A stretch of DNA of 64,000 nt from Microbacterium oleivorans (GCF_001644225.1 NZ_LSTV01000002.1:265721-329720); one strand, 5' to 3'. Counted from the first letter of the stretch, positions 51,890 through 61,090 are shown. Numbers and translations: made by a program. The notes: generated from the sequence alone by a model not told the origin.

Positions 51890-52636
51890 TCAGCGGGCGG
51901 ACCAGCCGCCGTCCATCGTGTAGCTCGCGCCGCTGACCATGCCGGCGTCCGGACCCGCGAGCCAGACCGCGAGGGCGGCGACCTCCTCGGGTTCGACGAG
52001 GCGCTTGACCGCGGCCTCGGCGAGCAGCACCTGCGACAGCACCTCGTCCTCGCCGATGCCGTGCAGCTTCGCCTGGTCGGCGATCTGCTTCTCGACCAGC
52101 GGCGAGCGCACGTACCCGGGGTTGATGCAGTTGCTCGTGACCCCGTGGGCGCCGCCCTCGAGGGCGGTCGCCTTCGACAGTCCCTCGAGACCGTGCTTGG
52201 CCGCGACGTAGGCCGACTTGAAGGGGGATGCCACGAGTCCGTGCACGCTCGACATGTTGAGGATCCGGCCGAACCCGCGCTCGTACATGGCGGGCAGCGC
52301 CGCGCGGATGAGAAGGAACGGAGCCTCGAGCATGAGCCGCATCATGAACGAGAACCGCTCGGGCTCGAACTCCTCGATGGGGCGGACGTGCTGGATGCCG
52401 GCGTTGTTCACGAGGATGTCGACGTCCAGCCGCAGGTCGGCGAGAGCCGCCGTGTCGCTCAGGTCCACGGCCCACGCCTCGCCGCCGACGGCGGCAGCGA
52501 CCCGCTGCGCGCCGTCGGCGTCGACGTCCGCGACCGTCACCCGGGCACCGGCGGCGGCGAGCGCCGAGGCGCACGCCGCCCCGATGCCGCTCGCGCCGCC
52601 CGTGACCAGGGCGGTCCGGCCGGTGAGGTCGGTCAT
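51890..52636 (-). CDS. SDR, 3-hydroxybutyrate dehydrogenase-like
   Basis: 248 aa from ATG 52636. VTGGASGIG, NNAGIQHVRPIEEF, Ser in MSSVHG, YVAAK, and the C-terminal NPGYVRSPLVEKQIADQA and SGASYTMDGGWSAR fit D-3-hydroxybutyrate dehydrogenase, which interconverts 3-hydroxybutyrate and acetoacetate with NAD. The upstream MFS gene overlaps it by ATGA, suggesting uptake and oxidation of the same hydroxy acid. Confidence 0.85.
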   Translation of the reverse strand: MTDLTGRTALVTGGASGIGAACASALAAAGARVTVADVDADGAQRVAAAVGGEAWAVDLSDTAALADLRLDVDILVNNAGIQHVRPIEEFEPERFSFMMRLMLEAPFLLIRAALPAMYERGFGRILNMSSVHGLVASPFKSAYVAAKHGLEGLSKATALEGGAHGVTSNCINPGYVRSPLVEKQIADQAKLHGIGEDEVLSQVLLAEAAVKRLVEPEEVAALAVWLAGPDAGMVSGASYTMDGGWSAR

Positions 52637-54015
52637 GCGCGCTCCTTCTCGCGGAGCAGTTCGGCCGTGCGGGCGGCATCCGCTTCGTCGATCGCCTGGA
52701 GCGAGGCGCCCTTCGTCTCGCGCATCAGGACGATCGTGGTGCCGGTGATGAGGCAGGCGATCGCGATGTAGATCGAGACCGGGGTCCACGAGCCGAAGTC
52801 GCGCAGCCACTGCGTCGCGAGGATCGGGGCGAGCGAGCCGGCCGCGATCGCCGTGACCTGAGCGCCGAGCGAGACGCCCGAGTACCGCATGCGGGTCGGG
52901 AACAGCTCGGCCATGATCGCGGGCTGCGGCGCGTAGAGGAAGGCGTGGAAGGTGAGGCCCACCGTCACCGCGAGCACGATGAGCACGGGGTTCAGGGTGT
53001 CGAACAGCGGGAAGGCGAAGAACGCCCACGTCGCGCTGAGGATCGCGCCCGTCAGGGCGACGGGCCGGCGGCCGAACCGGTCGGCGAGGCGCCCCACCTG
53101 CGGAATCACGAGGAAGTGCACGACGTGCGCGATGAGCAGGGCGAGCAGCAGCTGGCTGGTGTCGTACTCGTGGACGGTCTTCAGGTAGACGATCGAGAAG
53201 CTGACGACGATGTAGTAGACGATGTTCTCCGCGAACCGCACGCCCATGGCCTGCAGCACGCCGACCGGGTAGCGACGCAACACCTCGACGACGCCGTACG
53301 AGACCGCCTTCTCGGCCTCGACCTGGGCCTTGGCCTCGAGGAAGATCGGCGCCTCCTCGACGTGACGGCGGATGTAGAAGCCGACGAGGACGATGACGGC
53401 CGACAGCCAGAACGCGATGCGCCATCCCCAGCCGAGGAAGTCCTCGGAGCTCAGCACCCACGACGTGATGAGCAGGACGAGCGTCGCGAGCAGGTTGCCG
53501 ACGGGCACGGCGGCCTGCGGCCAGCTCGACCAGAACGCGCGCGACCGGTTCGGGCTCTGCTCGGCGACGAGGAGCACGGCACCGCCCCACTCGCCGCCGA
53601 CCGCGAAGCCCTGCAAGAAGCGCAGCGCGACCAGCAGCGCGGGAGCCCAGTAGCCGATCTCGACGAAGCCGGGCAGGCATCCCATCAGGAACGTCGCGAC
53701 GCCGACGATGATGATCGTCGCCTGCAGGGTGGGCTTGCGACCGAAGCGGTCGCCGATCTGACCGAACACGACGCCGCCGAGCGGGCGTGCGACGAAACCG
53801 ACCGCGTAGGTGACGAAGGCGGCGATGATCCCGTCGAGCGACGATCCGGTCTGCGGGAAGAAGTAGGTGCCGAACACGAGGCTCGCGGCGGTGGCGTAGA
53901 GGAAAAACTCGTACCACTCGACGACGGTGCCGGCCATCGAGGCGGCGACGACGCGGCGCAGGCCGGACGGGGTGGGGGATGCCGCGGGGTCGGCGGCGCG
54001 GGTGGGGGCTGACAT
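52633..54015 (-). CDS. MFS metabolite/H+ symporter (MHS family)
   Basis: 460 aa, 12 helices, from ATG 54015. WYEFFLYATAASLVFGTYFFP in helix 1, GDRFGRKPTL between helices 2-3, and RFLQGFAVGGEWGGAVLLVAE are the MHS signatures shared with shikimate, proline-betaine and alpha-ketoglutarate carriers. The substrate is unproven, and the coupled SDR suggests a hydroxy acid. The longer frame to 54102 lacks support. Confidence 0.9.
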   Translation of the reverse strand: MSAPTRAADPAASPTPSGLRRVVAASMAGTVVEWYEFFLYATAASLVFGTYFFPQTGSSLDGIIAAFVTYAVGFVARPLGGVVFGQIGDRFGRKPTLQATIIIVGVATFLMGCLPGFVEIGYWAPALLVALRFLQGFAVGGEWGGAVLLVAEQSPNRSRAFWSSWPQAAVPVGNLLATLVLLITSWVLSSEDFLGWGWRIAFWLSAVIVLVGFYIRRHVEEAPIFLEAKAQVEAEKAVSYGVVEVLRRYPVGVLQAMGVRFAENIVYYIVVSFSIVYLKTVHEYDTSQLLLALLIAHVVHFLVIPQVGRLADRFGRRPVALTGAILSATWAFFAFPLFDTLNPVLIVLAVTVGLTFHAFLYAPQPAIMAELFPTRMRYSGVSLGAQVTAIAAGSLAPILATQWLRDFGSWTPVSIYIAIACLITGTTIVLMRETKGASLQAIDEADAARTAELLREKERA

Positions 54016-54142
54016 GGTCTCTCCGATCGATGTCGTCGATGACATCCGGGGTGGTCTGCTCTGACGCGGGACGCGGTGGCGTCCGCCCCACAGTCTGCGC
54101 ATCGCGCGCCATGGGGATCAATGCCCAGTCCTGCACCCGTCA

Positions 54143-54158
54143 TGTGCAGAATTGCACA
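54143..54158. promoter_or_regulatory. LysR operator palindrome
   Basis: TGTGCA-GAAT-TGCACA is a perfect 6-bp inverted repeat and satisfies the T-N11-A rule for LysR regulators. It ends one base before the LysR gene's ATG (54160), so autorepression by steric block is likely. An additional CTGCAC...GTGCAG pair overlaps it (54131-54149). Confidence 0.7.
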
Positions 54159-54159
54159 C

Positions 54160-55068
54160 ATGGACGCCCGTGGTCGCCTCCGCGCCGATGACCTGCTCGT
54201 GCTGCTCGCCGTCGCTCGGTCGGGTCGCTACACGACGGCGGCGAACGCCCTCGGCGTCGACCACACGACGGTCGCGCGTCGCATCGCCGCGCTCGAGGAC
54301 GCGGTCGGCGGGCGCCTCGTCGCGCAGTCGGGCGGCGGGTGGGAGCTCACGGCGCTCGGGCGCCAGGCGGTCGACACCGCGGGACGGATCGAGTCCGCGC
54401 TGACGCAGCTCGCGGGCGCCGGCGAGGACAACGATCCGATCGCGGGTGTCGTGCGCATGTCGGCGACGGACGGGTTCAGCGCCTTCATCGCCGCCCCCGC
54501 CGTCGCGCGGCTGCGCCGGCAGCACCCGCGCCTGAGCGTCGAGATCGTCACCGCGACCCGGCGGGCCGCCGCGCACCGTCCCGGACTCGACATCGAGGTG
54601 GTCGTCGGCGCCCCGCAGTCCCGGCGCGCGCAGGGCGTCGAGCTCGGCGCGTACACCCTCGGGATGTACGCCTCGCGCGCCTATCTGGAACGGGAGGGGA
54701 TGCCGCGCGACGCCGCCGAGCTGATGCGGCATCCGCTCGTCTACTTCGTCGACGCGATCCTGCAGGTCGACGCCCTCGACCTGCCGCGGCGCCTCGTACC
54801 CGAGATGCGCGACGGGCTGAGCTCGACGAACGTGTTCGTGCACGTCGAGGCGACGCGGGCGGGGGCGGGGATCGGGCTGCTGCCGTGCTTCGTCGCCGAC
54901 CGGCACGACGACCTCGTGCGGCTGCTGCCCGATCAGTTCGACGAGCGGCTGCCGTACTGGATGATCGTGCGGCCCGAATCGCTGCGGATCCCGGCGGTCG
55001 CCGCCCTCGCGGACGCCCTGCGCGACGAGACCGCGGCCGCCGCCGCGATGCTCGCCGGGCGCCGCTGA
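54160..55068 (+). CDS. LysR-family transcriptional regulator
   Basis: 302 aa from ATG 54160. The winged helix RADDLLVLLAVARSGRYTTAANALGVDHTTVARRIAALEDAVGGRLV is classic LTTR. The C-terminal effector domain ends in RIPAVAALADALRDE. It is divergent from the MFS-SDR operon and very probably controls it. A longer frame from 54076 would run through the operator and is disfavoured. Confidence 0.9.
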   Translation: MDARGRLRADDLLVLLAVARSGRYTTAANALGVDHTTVARRIAALEDAVGGRLVAQSGGGWELTALGRQAVDTAGRIESALTQLAGAGEDNDPIAGVVRMSATDGFSAFIAAPAVARLRRQHPRLSVEIVTATRRAAAHRPGLDIEVVVGAPQSRRAQGVELGAYTLGMYASRAYLEREGMPRDAAELMRHPLVYFVDAILQVDALDLPRRLVPEMRDGLSSTNVFVHVEATRAGAGIGLLPCFVADRHDDLVRLLPDQFDERLPYWMIVRPESLRIPAVAALADALRDETAAAAAMLAGRR

Positions 55069-55083
55069 CGCGCGGCGTTCTCC

Positions 55084-55205
55084 TCCCCTGTCACGAACGG
55101 CGGCCGCGCGCGGCGTGTTGCGACAGGCGAAGCCCCGGGGCGCAGCCGCATCCCCCCTCCCCTGTCACAAACGGCAGCCGCACGCGGCGTGTTGCGACAG
55201 GGGAG
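55084..55205. repeat. Inverted repeat, family C, two copies
   Basis: Copy 1 has CCTGTC (55087-55092) and GACAGG (55122-55127). Copy 2 has CTCCCCTGTC (55157-55166) and GACAGGGGAG (55196-55205). Both share the core CGGC(G/A)GCCGC...GCGGCGTGTTGC. They lie between the convergent LysR gene and the end of the glycan operon. Confidence 0.88.
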
Positions 55206-55218
55206 CCCCGGCGGCCCG

Positions 55219-56559
55219 TCAGTCGATCGCGACGAGCGCCGCGCGGCGGGGCCGGACGATGGGGTCCTGGTACCGGGCCGGGGTGACGGTGATGTCGGTC
55301 TGGTCGTCGAACCAGCTGCCCGCGCCGCGACGGCCGACCACCTTGCGCGCGGTGAGGATGCCCCAGACGAGCGGTGCGCCGACGGCGAGCGCGACGGCCC
55401 CCGTGGGCGAGCGGTCCTCGCGGCCGAGCACGGCCTTGCGCTGCCACGCCTCGTGCAGCGCGCCCCCGCGAGCCGTCGGGACGAACCGCGGCGGCAGCAG
55501 GCCGCGCCGGCGCAGCGAGACGAGCTGCTCGACGTCGGACCACCACGTCGACTGCTCGGGGGCGTGGAAGTAGTTGTCGGCGAGCCACTGCGCGTTCGGG
55601 TGCCGGAACCGGCGGGCGATCACGTCCTCGGCACTGCCCTGCACGCCGCTGCCGTTGAACACGGTGTTGAGGTGCGTCTTCGAGACGCCGAACGTGTCGA
55701 GGGCGATGACGGGGACCCCCATCGCCATGGCTTCGATCGCCGCCGTCGAGCTGACCGTGACGAGCCCCTCGGCGTTCGCGAGCGCGTGCGCCATCGGCTC
55801 GTGCGAGAAGACGAGGTTGTCGGGCCGGTCCCGCAGCAGTTCGGTCAGCTCGGTGCGCTCGTAGTGCGTCTCGGTCTCGCCGAGCTCGGGGCGGGAGCGC
55901 AGTTTCACGACGACGCGCCGCGCCGGGTCGGCGAGGGCCGCGGCCCGCAGGATGCCCGCGATGGCGACCCGGTCGGCGGGCTCGCGCGGGACGATCGCCT
56001 GCGCCGCGAAGACCAGGTCGGTGCCGCCCTCGGAGCGGCGGGCGGGCCGCGCGAACGGCAGGGTCGCGAGCCCCACGCGCAGTTCGATGCCGAGCCGCTG
56101 CGCGAGGTGACGGAAGGCCCGTCGCTCGCGCTGCGAGTGGACGATCATCAGGTCGCAGTGCTTGCGGTACATCGCGGCCCCGCGCTGCGCGGGGATCGAG
56201 ATTCCCGGCAGTCCCGACACGACGACGGGCCGCGGCGCGACGCGGTCGATCTGACGCATCACGAGCCGCACGAACGGGCCGCGTCCGCCGATGACGACGA
56301 CGTCGGGCCGGTCCTTCGCGAGCCAGGCTGCGATGTCGTCGCAGGCCAGGCGGGTGACCGCCTCGGGACGGATGCCGGTGCCCGCCAACGCCGCATGCTC
56401 CTGCGCCACGCTCACCGTGAGCGGCGTCTTCACGAGCAGCAGGTGGGGGTCCACCGACGGCGCGGAGTCGATGAGCGCCGCCGACCACTTCACGAAGGAG
56501 TCGGCGTCGGCGATCGCGACGACGCGCAGGCGCCCCGGACGGTCACCGCGCATGGTCAT
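55219..56559 (-). CDS. DUF6716-type putative glycosyltransferase
   Basis: 446 aa from ATG 56559, overlapping the NeuB stop. No GT signature is certain, but the GT-B-like layout is visible: ARLRVVAIADADSFVKW start, VVIGGRGPFVRL, then VTVSSTAAIEAMAMGVPVIALDTFGV, a nucleotide-sugar-binding pattern. The family (DUF6716, from memory) is found with nonulosonic-acid genes in actinobacteria. It could add or polymerise the sugar. Last gene of the operon. Confidence 0.75.
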   Translation of the reverse strand: MTMRGDRPGRLRVVAIADADSFVKWSAALIDSAPSVDPHLLLVKTPLTVSVAQEHAALAGTGIRPEAVTRLACDDIAAWLAKDRPDVVVIGGRGPFVRLVMRQIDRVAPRPVVVSGLPGISIPAQRGAAMYRKHCDLMIVHSQRERRAFRHLAQRLGIELRVGLATLPFARPARRSEGGTDLVFAAQAIVPREPADRVAIAGILRAAALADPARRVVVKLRSRPELGETETHYERTELTELLRDRPDNLVFSHEPMAHALANAEGLVTVSSTAAIEAMAMGVPVIALDTFGVSKTHLNTVFNGSGVQGSAEDVIARRFRHPNAQWLADNYFHAPEQSTWWSDVEQLVSLRRRGLLPPRFVPTARGGALHEAWQRKAVLGREDRSPTGAVALAVGAPLVWGILTARKVVGRRGAGSWFDDQTDITVTPARYQDPIVRPRRAALVAID

Positions 56560-57428
56560 GCCGGAACGCGGCGCAGCTTCGCCATGGGGGCGAGCTCACC
56601 CTCGTAGATGCGCTTCACCCCGTCGCCGAGAGCCGTCTCGATGACGCGGATGTCGCGGACGAGGTGCTCGAGACCGGTCGGCTCGAGCGAGGCGGCGTGG
56701 TCGGAACCCCACATCGTGCGGTCGAGGGTGATGTGGCGCTCGACGGCGACCGCGCCGAGGGCGACGGCGGCGAGGGAGATCTGCAGGCCGCGCTCGTGTC
56801 CCGAGTACCCGACGGGGATGCCGGCGTAGCGGTCGCGGAGCGAGGCGATCATCTTGATGTTCGCCTCCTCGGGCTCCATCGGGTAGGTCGATGTCGCGTG
56901 CATGAGCACCGTGCGGTCGGTGCCGAGCACCTCGAGCGCGCGGTCGATCTGCTCGATCGTGGACATGCCCGTCGAGAGGATGACCGGCTTGCCCGTGGCA
57001 CGCAGTGCCTCGAGCAGCTCGATGTCGGTGAGGCTCGCCGAGGCGACCTTGTGCGCGACGACGCCGAGGTCCTCGAGGAACTCGACGCTCGGGACGTCCC
57101 ACGGCGACGCGAACCAGTCGAGGCCGCGCATCGTGGCGTGGTCGCCGATCTCGATGTACTGGTCGCGGTCGAACTCGACGCGGTAGCGGTACTCGAGGTA
57201 GGTCATCGTGCCCCACGGGGTCTCGCGGGGGGTGTCGCGCATGTGCGCGGGCGTCGCGATCTCGGGGGTGCGCTTCTGGAACTTGACCGCGTTCGCGCCG
57301 GCGTCGGCGGCGACGTCGATCAGACGCTTGGCGAGCTCGACGTCGCCGTTGTGGTTGAGGCCGATCTCGGCGATGACGTACACGGGGTGTCCGCCGCCGA
57401 GTACGTGGTTTCCGATGGTCACCGTCAT
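56556..57428 (-). CDS. NeuB-family nonulosonic acid synthase
   Basis: 290 aa from ATG 57428, with AAAGGA upstream. The PEP-dependent synthase barrel has VIAEIGLNHNGDV (about 18-30), AVKFQKR (48-53), STGMSTIEQI and GYSGHE. It condenses PEP with a hexose(-phosphate) to give a nine-carbon acid. At 290 residues it lacks the C-terminal SAF (antifreeze-like) lid of standard NeuB (about 345 aa). No epimerase gene accompanies it, which argues for a mannose-6-phosphate substrate (Kdn-9-P synthase) rather than ManNAc. Confidence 0.88.
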   Translation of the reverse strand: MTVTIGNHVLGGGHPVYVIAEIGLNHNGDVELAKRLIDVAADAGANAVKFQKRTPEIATPAHMRDTPRETPWGTMTYLEYRYRVEFDRDQYIEIGDHATMRGLDWFASPWDVPSVEFLEDLGVVAHKVASASLTDIELLEALRATGKPVILSTGMSTIEQIDRALEVLGTDRTVLMHATSTYPMEPEEANIKMIASLRDRYAGIPVGYSGHERGLQISLAAVALGAVAVERHITLDRTMWGSDHAASLEPTGLEHLVRDIRVIETALGDGVKRIYEGELAPMAKLRRVPA

Positions 57429-57532
57429 GGCGAGTCCTTTCGTCGTTAGTCCCCTCAGCGTCGGTTCCGACCGTGAATGACGGATGAACCCCGGGTGGCG
57501 AGGACCGGACGATCGGCTGTCGGGTGGGGGCG

Positions 57533-58696
57533 TCAGCGTGCGGCGAGGACGCGGTCGGCCAGTTCGCGCACCGCGCCGGCACCGCCGGGGCGCGTCAGCA
57601 CGACGCGCGCCGCAGCGACCACCTCGGGCCGGGCGTCGGCGACGGCGACGGGCCAGCCGACGAGCGCCATCGCCGGCAGGTCGTTGACGTCGTTGCCGAG
57701 GTAGGCCGTCTCGGCGAGGTCGACGCCGCGGTCGGCCGCCCACTGCCGCAACACACTCGCCTTGTCGTCGACGCCGTGGATCACCTCGACCTGCAGCTTC
57801 TCGGCGCGGGCACGGACGACCGCGTTCCGCTCAGTCGAGAGGATCAGCACCGGCACTCCGGCTCGCCGGAGCAGCGCGACCCCCATGCCGTCGGAGCGGC
57901 TGACGCGCACGTGCTCGGTGCCGGCGGCATCCACCCACGCGGAGTCGTCGGTGTGGACGCCGTCGAAGTCGGTCACGACGACCCGCGCGGCAAGCGGTTC
58001 GGCGGGCTCGAGCAGGTGCGCGAGGGTCTGCGCGGTGCGCAGTTGCGCCGGGTCGTCGATCTCGATCGCGGCCGCCTCGGGGACCTCGACGATCCCGGTC
58101 CGGCCGAAGAAGCGGTGCCGGGCCTCCCGGAACCCGTCGGTCGTGAAGACGTAGAACGCGCCCGTCTCGACGTAGTGCGGGTCGCGGTCCTGCCGGCGCG
58201 GGCGATGTGCGGCGTCGTGACCGAGAGCGGATGCCGCACCGGCGGCATCCCTCCGCCAGACGAACTCGTAGCTCTCGCGCGCCGAGAACACGCTGTCGGC
58301 GCGGCCGTCCCGCACGAGCGCGACCGCCTCGCCGAGGGCGGCGGCGGGGATGAAGGGGCTCGTCGCCTGCAGGAACGCCGTCACCCGCGGGGTGATCCCC
58401 TCGGCCGCGAGGGTGTCGAGGGCGTGCAGCAGCGCACTCTCGGAGCTGGCCTGGTCGCCGGAGATGTCGGCGGGACGGTCGACGCCGCGCGCCCCGGCGG
58501 CGCGCGCGGCGTCGGCGATGGCGGCGTCGTCGGTCGAGACGACGACGAGGTCGATCGCGCCGGAGGTCAGCGCGGCACGGACGGCGCGCGCGACGAGCGG
58601 GATGCCGCCGACGCGGGCGACGTTCTTGCCCGGCACGCCTTTCGACCCGCCGCGGGCGGGGATGATCGCGATCGTCTGGGCGCTGCTCGGTGTCAC
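57533..58696 (-). CDS. Fused CMP-nonulosonate cytidylyltransferase and HAD phosphatase
   Basis: 387 aa from GTG 58696. Residues 1-220 are a NeuA-like domain: IIPARGGSKGVPGKN for CTP, FLQATSPF, and a substrate-binding centre. Residues about 235-387 are a KdsC-like HAD domain: VVTDFDGVHTDD (nucleophile Asp), ILSTERN, Lys in GVDDKAS, and GNDVNDLPAM. The fusion would remove the 9-phosphate and then activate the sugar as a CMP donor, two consecutive steps of Kdn or Neu5Ac-9-P type pathways. Similar fusions exist in animals for Neu5Ac. Confidence 0.88.
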   Translation of the reverse strand: MTPSSAQTIAIIPARGGSKGVPGKNVARVGGIPLVARAVRAALTSGAIDLVVVSTDDAAIADAARAAGARGVDRPADISGDQASSESALLHALDTLAAEGITPRVTAFLQATSPFIPAAALGEAVALVRDGRADSVFSARESYEFVWRRDAAGAASALGHDAAHRPRRQDRDPHYVETGAFYVFTTDGFREARHRFFGRTGIVEVPEAAAIEIDDPAQLRTAQTLAHLLEPAEPLAARVVVTDFDGVHTDDSAWVDAAGTEHVRVSRSDGMGVALLRRAGVPVLILSTERNAVVRARAEKLQVEVIHGVDDKASVLRQWAADRGVDLAETAYLGNDVNDLPAMALVGWPVAVADARPEVVAAARVVLTRPGGAGAVRELADRVLAAR

Positions 58697-58697
58697 G

Positions 58698-60050
58698 TCA
58701 TCCTCCTCGCAGGGCCTTCCAGGCCCGCTTGCCCCGGCGCTGCGCGCCGCGGAGCGCGAGCTGCAGCTCTGTGATGCGACTCGCGCCGTCGCGCTGCCCG
58801 AGCGCACGCGAGAACAGGCCGGGCGTGCCGCCGCCGGGCAGCGCGAGCGAGGTCAGGCGCGTGCGGGCGAAATATCGGGAGCGCTCGGCGGCGGGCGCCG
58901 ATGCGAGGAACTCCTCGGCGCGCGGCCGCAGGTGCGCGGCGATGACCGGCTGCATGGCGTACCCGACGGCATCGACGAGCAGCTGCATCCGCTCTCCCGG
59001 GTAGGGCGAGTCCGGACGGGTGAGCGCGTCGATGATCGTGACCGGGATGCGGTTGCCGTTCTCGAACGGGGTGAGTCGCTGCAGCAGCAGATCGGTGCCG
59101 ACGGCGCCGATGGGCAGGCCGGTCAGCGCCTGCAGCGTGGGCAGGGCCGTCGAGAAGCCGGCGACCGCGCCGACGAACGGCAGCCGCACGGCGAGGACCT
59201 CGGCGGGGGTGCCGCCGCGGAAGACGGTGAAGCTCACCCCGCGCGCGGCGGCGTGCGCTGCGAGGTCGTCGATGAGGGCGGGGGCCGACGACGGATGCGG
59301 CTTGAACACGATCGAGCCCGGGCGCCACTCGAGCGCACGGTCGATCATGTCGCACTGCATCCGCAGCTCCTCGTCGGCCGAGATGAGCTTCAGCGCCGAG
59401 AGGTACTGCCCGAGCACGAGCGCCGGGCGATCGAGCTGCACGAGCGCATCGATCTCGGGGTCGTCCGTCGCGGCGGCGACCTCGTCGACGACCGCGCGGA
59501 GGGCTGCGGGTGGCACGGGCACTCGAGCGGCAACGGGGAACAGCAGCGGCTCGACGCCCCGCACGGTGTCGGCGTAGACGACGGCGGTGACCCGGCTCGC
59601 GACGGTGTGCGGCCAGCGGTTGCGGATCGGCGAGTACGTCATGAGACCGTCGCCGACGATCGACACGTCGGCACCGGCGAACACGTCGATGAACACCCGC
59701 GACGGCGCGACCTGCGGGCTTTGCAGGAACAGCTCGACGTCCGCGTGGCCGATCCCCCAGGCCTCGCGCAAGAGGCGCTCGAGGACGGGAGCCGCATTCG
59801 CGGTCACACGCCAGTGCGGCGGGCGTTCGGGGGCGAGCAGCTCGTTCAGGTCGACGACGCGGTCGAACCGCGCGCGGAGGGTGTCCAGGTGCGCGGCGTC
59901 CCCTATGCTCGGGCCGGCTTCGGGGATGATCGCCGCGTTGACGGCGACGAGGATGCGCCCCGACGGGGATGCCGGGATCGCCCCGGCATCCATCGCCGCG
60001 ACGGCGGTCATGAGTCCGTACGCGGAGTTGAGGACGAAGATCTGGGTCAT
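58698..60050 (-). CDS. Polysialyltransferase-like (POLYST/GT52-type) glycosyltransferase
   Basis: 450 aa from ATG 60050. The bacterial sialyltransferase motifs are visible: GDG in SIVGDGLMTY, HP in FKPHPSSAPAL, and FSTAL near the C-terminus. These polymerise or transfer CMP-nonulosonates. The basic C-terminus (RRGKRAWKALRGG) suggests membrane association. It is coupled by ATGA to the GT2 gene upstream and lies one base from the NeuA-HAD start. Confidence 0.82.
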   Translation of the reverse strand: MTQIFVLNSAYGLMTAVAAMDAGAIPASPSGRILVAVNAAIIPEAGPSIGDAAHLDTLRARFDRVVDLNELLAPERPPHWRVTANAAPVLERLLREAWGIGHADVELFLQSPQVAPSRVFIDVFAGADVSIVGDGLMTYSPIRNRWPHTVASRVTAVVYADTVRGVEPLLFPVAARVPVPPAALRAVVDEVAAATDDPEIDALVQLDRPALVLGQYLSALKLISADEELRMQCDMIDRALEWRPGSIVFKPHPSSAPALIDDLAAHAAARGVSFTVFRGGTPAEVLAVRLPFVGAVAGFSTALPTLQALTGLPIGAVGTDLLLQRLTPFENGNRIPVTIIDALTRPDSPYPGERMQLLVDAVGYAMQPVIAAHLRPRAEEFLASAPAAERSRYFARTRLTSLALPGGGTPGLFSRALGQRDGASRITELQLALRGAQRRGKRAWKALRGG

Positions 60051-61024
60051 GCGGTGCGCACCTCGCGCACGAGGCGCGCAAGGATGCGGCGACGGCGGTC
60101 CGACAGCCGCGACAGCGCCGGGTCGATCTGCTCGGCCGGGATGGCCCGCAGCAGGTCACGGATGCCGGTGCGCAGCGCCGTGCGGTCGGCGGTCGACATC
60201 GCCCGCGCGCGGAACAGGTGGTAGGCGCACACCGACATCGTCGTGGTCGCGATCTTGGGAAGGAAGCGGTCGGCCTCGTCGTCGGCCTCGACGACCCGGA
60301 TCGCCTCCGCGAACGCCGGGAGGAAGTCGAGCTGGCGACGGTCGAGCACCTGGGTGAGCGAGGTGGTGACCCCGCGGCGATACAGGATCGCGGGGGCGTC
60401 GACGACGGCGAACGACGCGGCCCGCAGGTGCAGGCGCCAGATCCACGGGCGGTCCTCGGCCGTGAACAGGCCCGGCTCGAAGTGCGCGAGACCCTGATCC
60501 AGCACCCGCCGGTGAAACATGCCCGCCCAGGCATAGGGGTAGTCGACCATCGTCGTCTCGTCGGCCGGCATGATCGCCTCGCGCGGCGACACCACCCGCC
60601 CGCGGCGGCCGTGCGGCGCCCGCATCAGGCGTCGACGCCCGTCGGTGTCGGTGACGTGGTCGGTGCGGACGAAGTCGCATTCCAGCCGGCTCATCGAGTC
60701 GACGAGGCTCTCGAGGCGCTCGGGGTGCATCCAATCGTCGCCGTCGACGAAGCAGAAGAAATCGGTGTCGACGAGGTCGAGTCCCTGGTTGCGCGCCGCG
60801 GCGAGGCCGACGGGCTGCGGGTTGGAGATGATCTCGACGTGGGGCATGTCGCGCGCGAAGTGCTGCACCTGCGCGCGGGTGTCGTCGGTCGAGCCGTCGT
60901 CGATGACCACGAGGCGCAGGCGACCCGGGTCCTCGAACTGGCGTCCGAGGGTCGTGACGGTCGTGCCGATGTACGGGCCGGCGTCTTTCGCCGGCAGGAT
61001 GACGGTCACGATCGGTGAGGACAC
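60047..61024 (-). CDS. GT2-family glycosyltransferase
   Basis: 325 aa from GTG 61024; TTG 61036 is an alternative and neither has a clear ribosome-binding site. The GT-A fold is clear: VTVILPAKDAGPYIG, IDDGSTDDT, and CFVDGDDW with the DxD metal site. The C-terminal helix-rich part resembles surface-polymer synthases. It heads the nonulosonic-acid operon and probably builds the backbone or initiates the chain. Confidence 0.85.
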   Translation of the reverse strand: MSSPIVTVILPAKDAGPYIGTTVTTLGRQFEDPGRLRLVVIDDGSTDDTRAQVQHFARDMPHVEIISNPQPVGLAAARNQGLDLVDTDFFCFVDGDDWMHPERLESLVDSMSRLECDFVRTDHVTDTDGRRRLMRAPHGRRGRVVSPREAIMPADETTMVDYPYAWAGMFHRRVLDQGLAHFEPGLFTAEDRPWIWRLHLRAASFAVVDAPAILYRRGVTTSLTQVLDRRQLDFLPAFAEAIRVVEADDEADRFLPKIATTTMSVCAYHLFRARAMSTADRTALRTGIRDLLRAIPAEQIDPALSRLSDRRRRILARLVREVRTA

Positions 61025-61090
61025 GCCGCGATCCAAACAAGCGGGCGTAACCGGAAGGTGGCCTCCGGGTGAACGATCGTGGTCGCGCGC

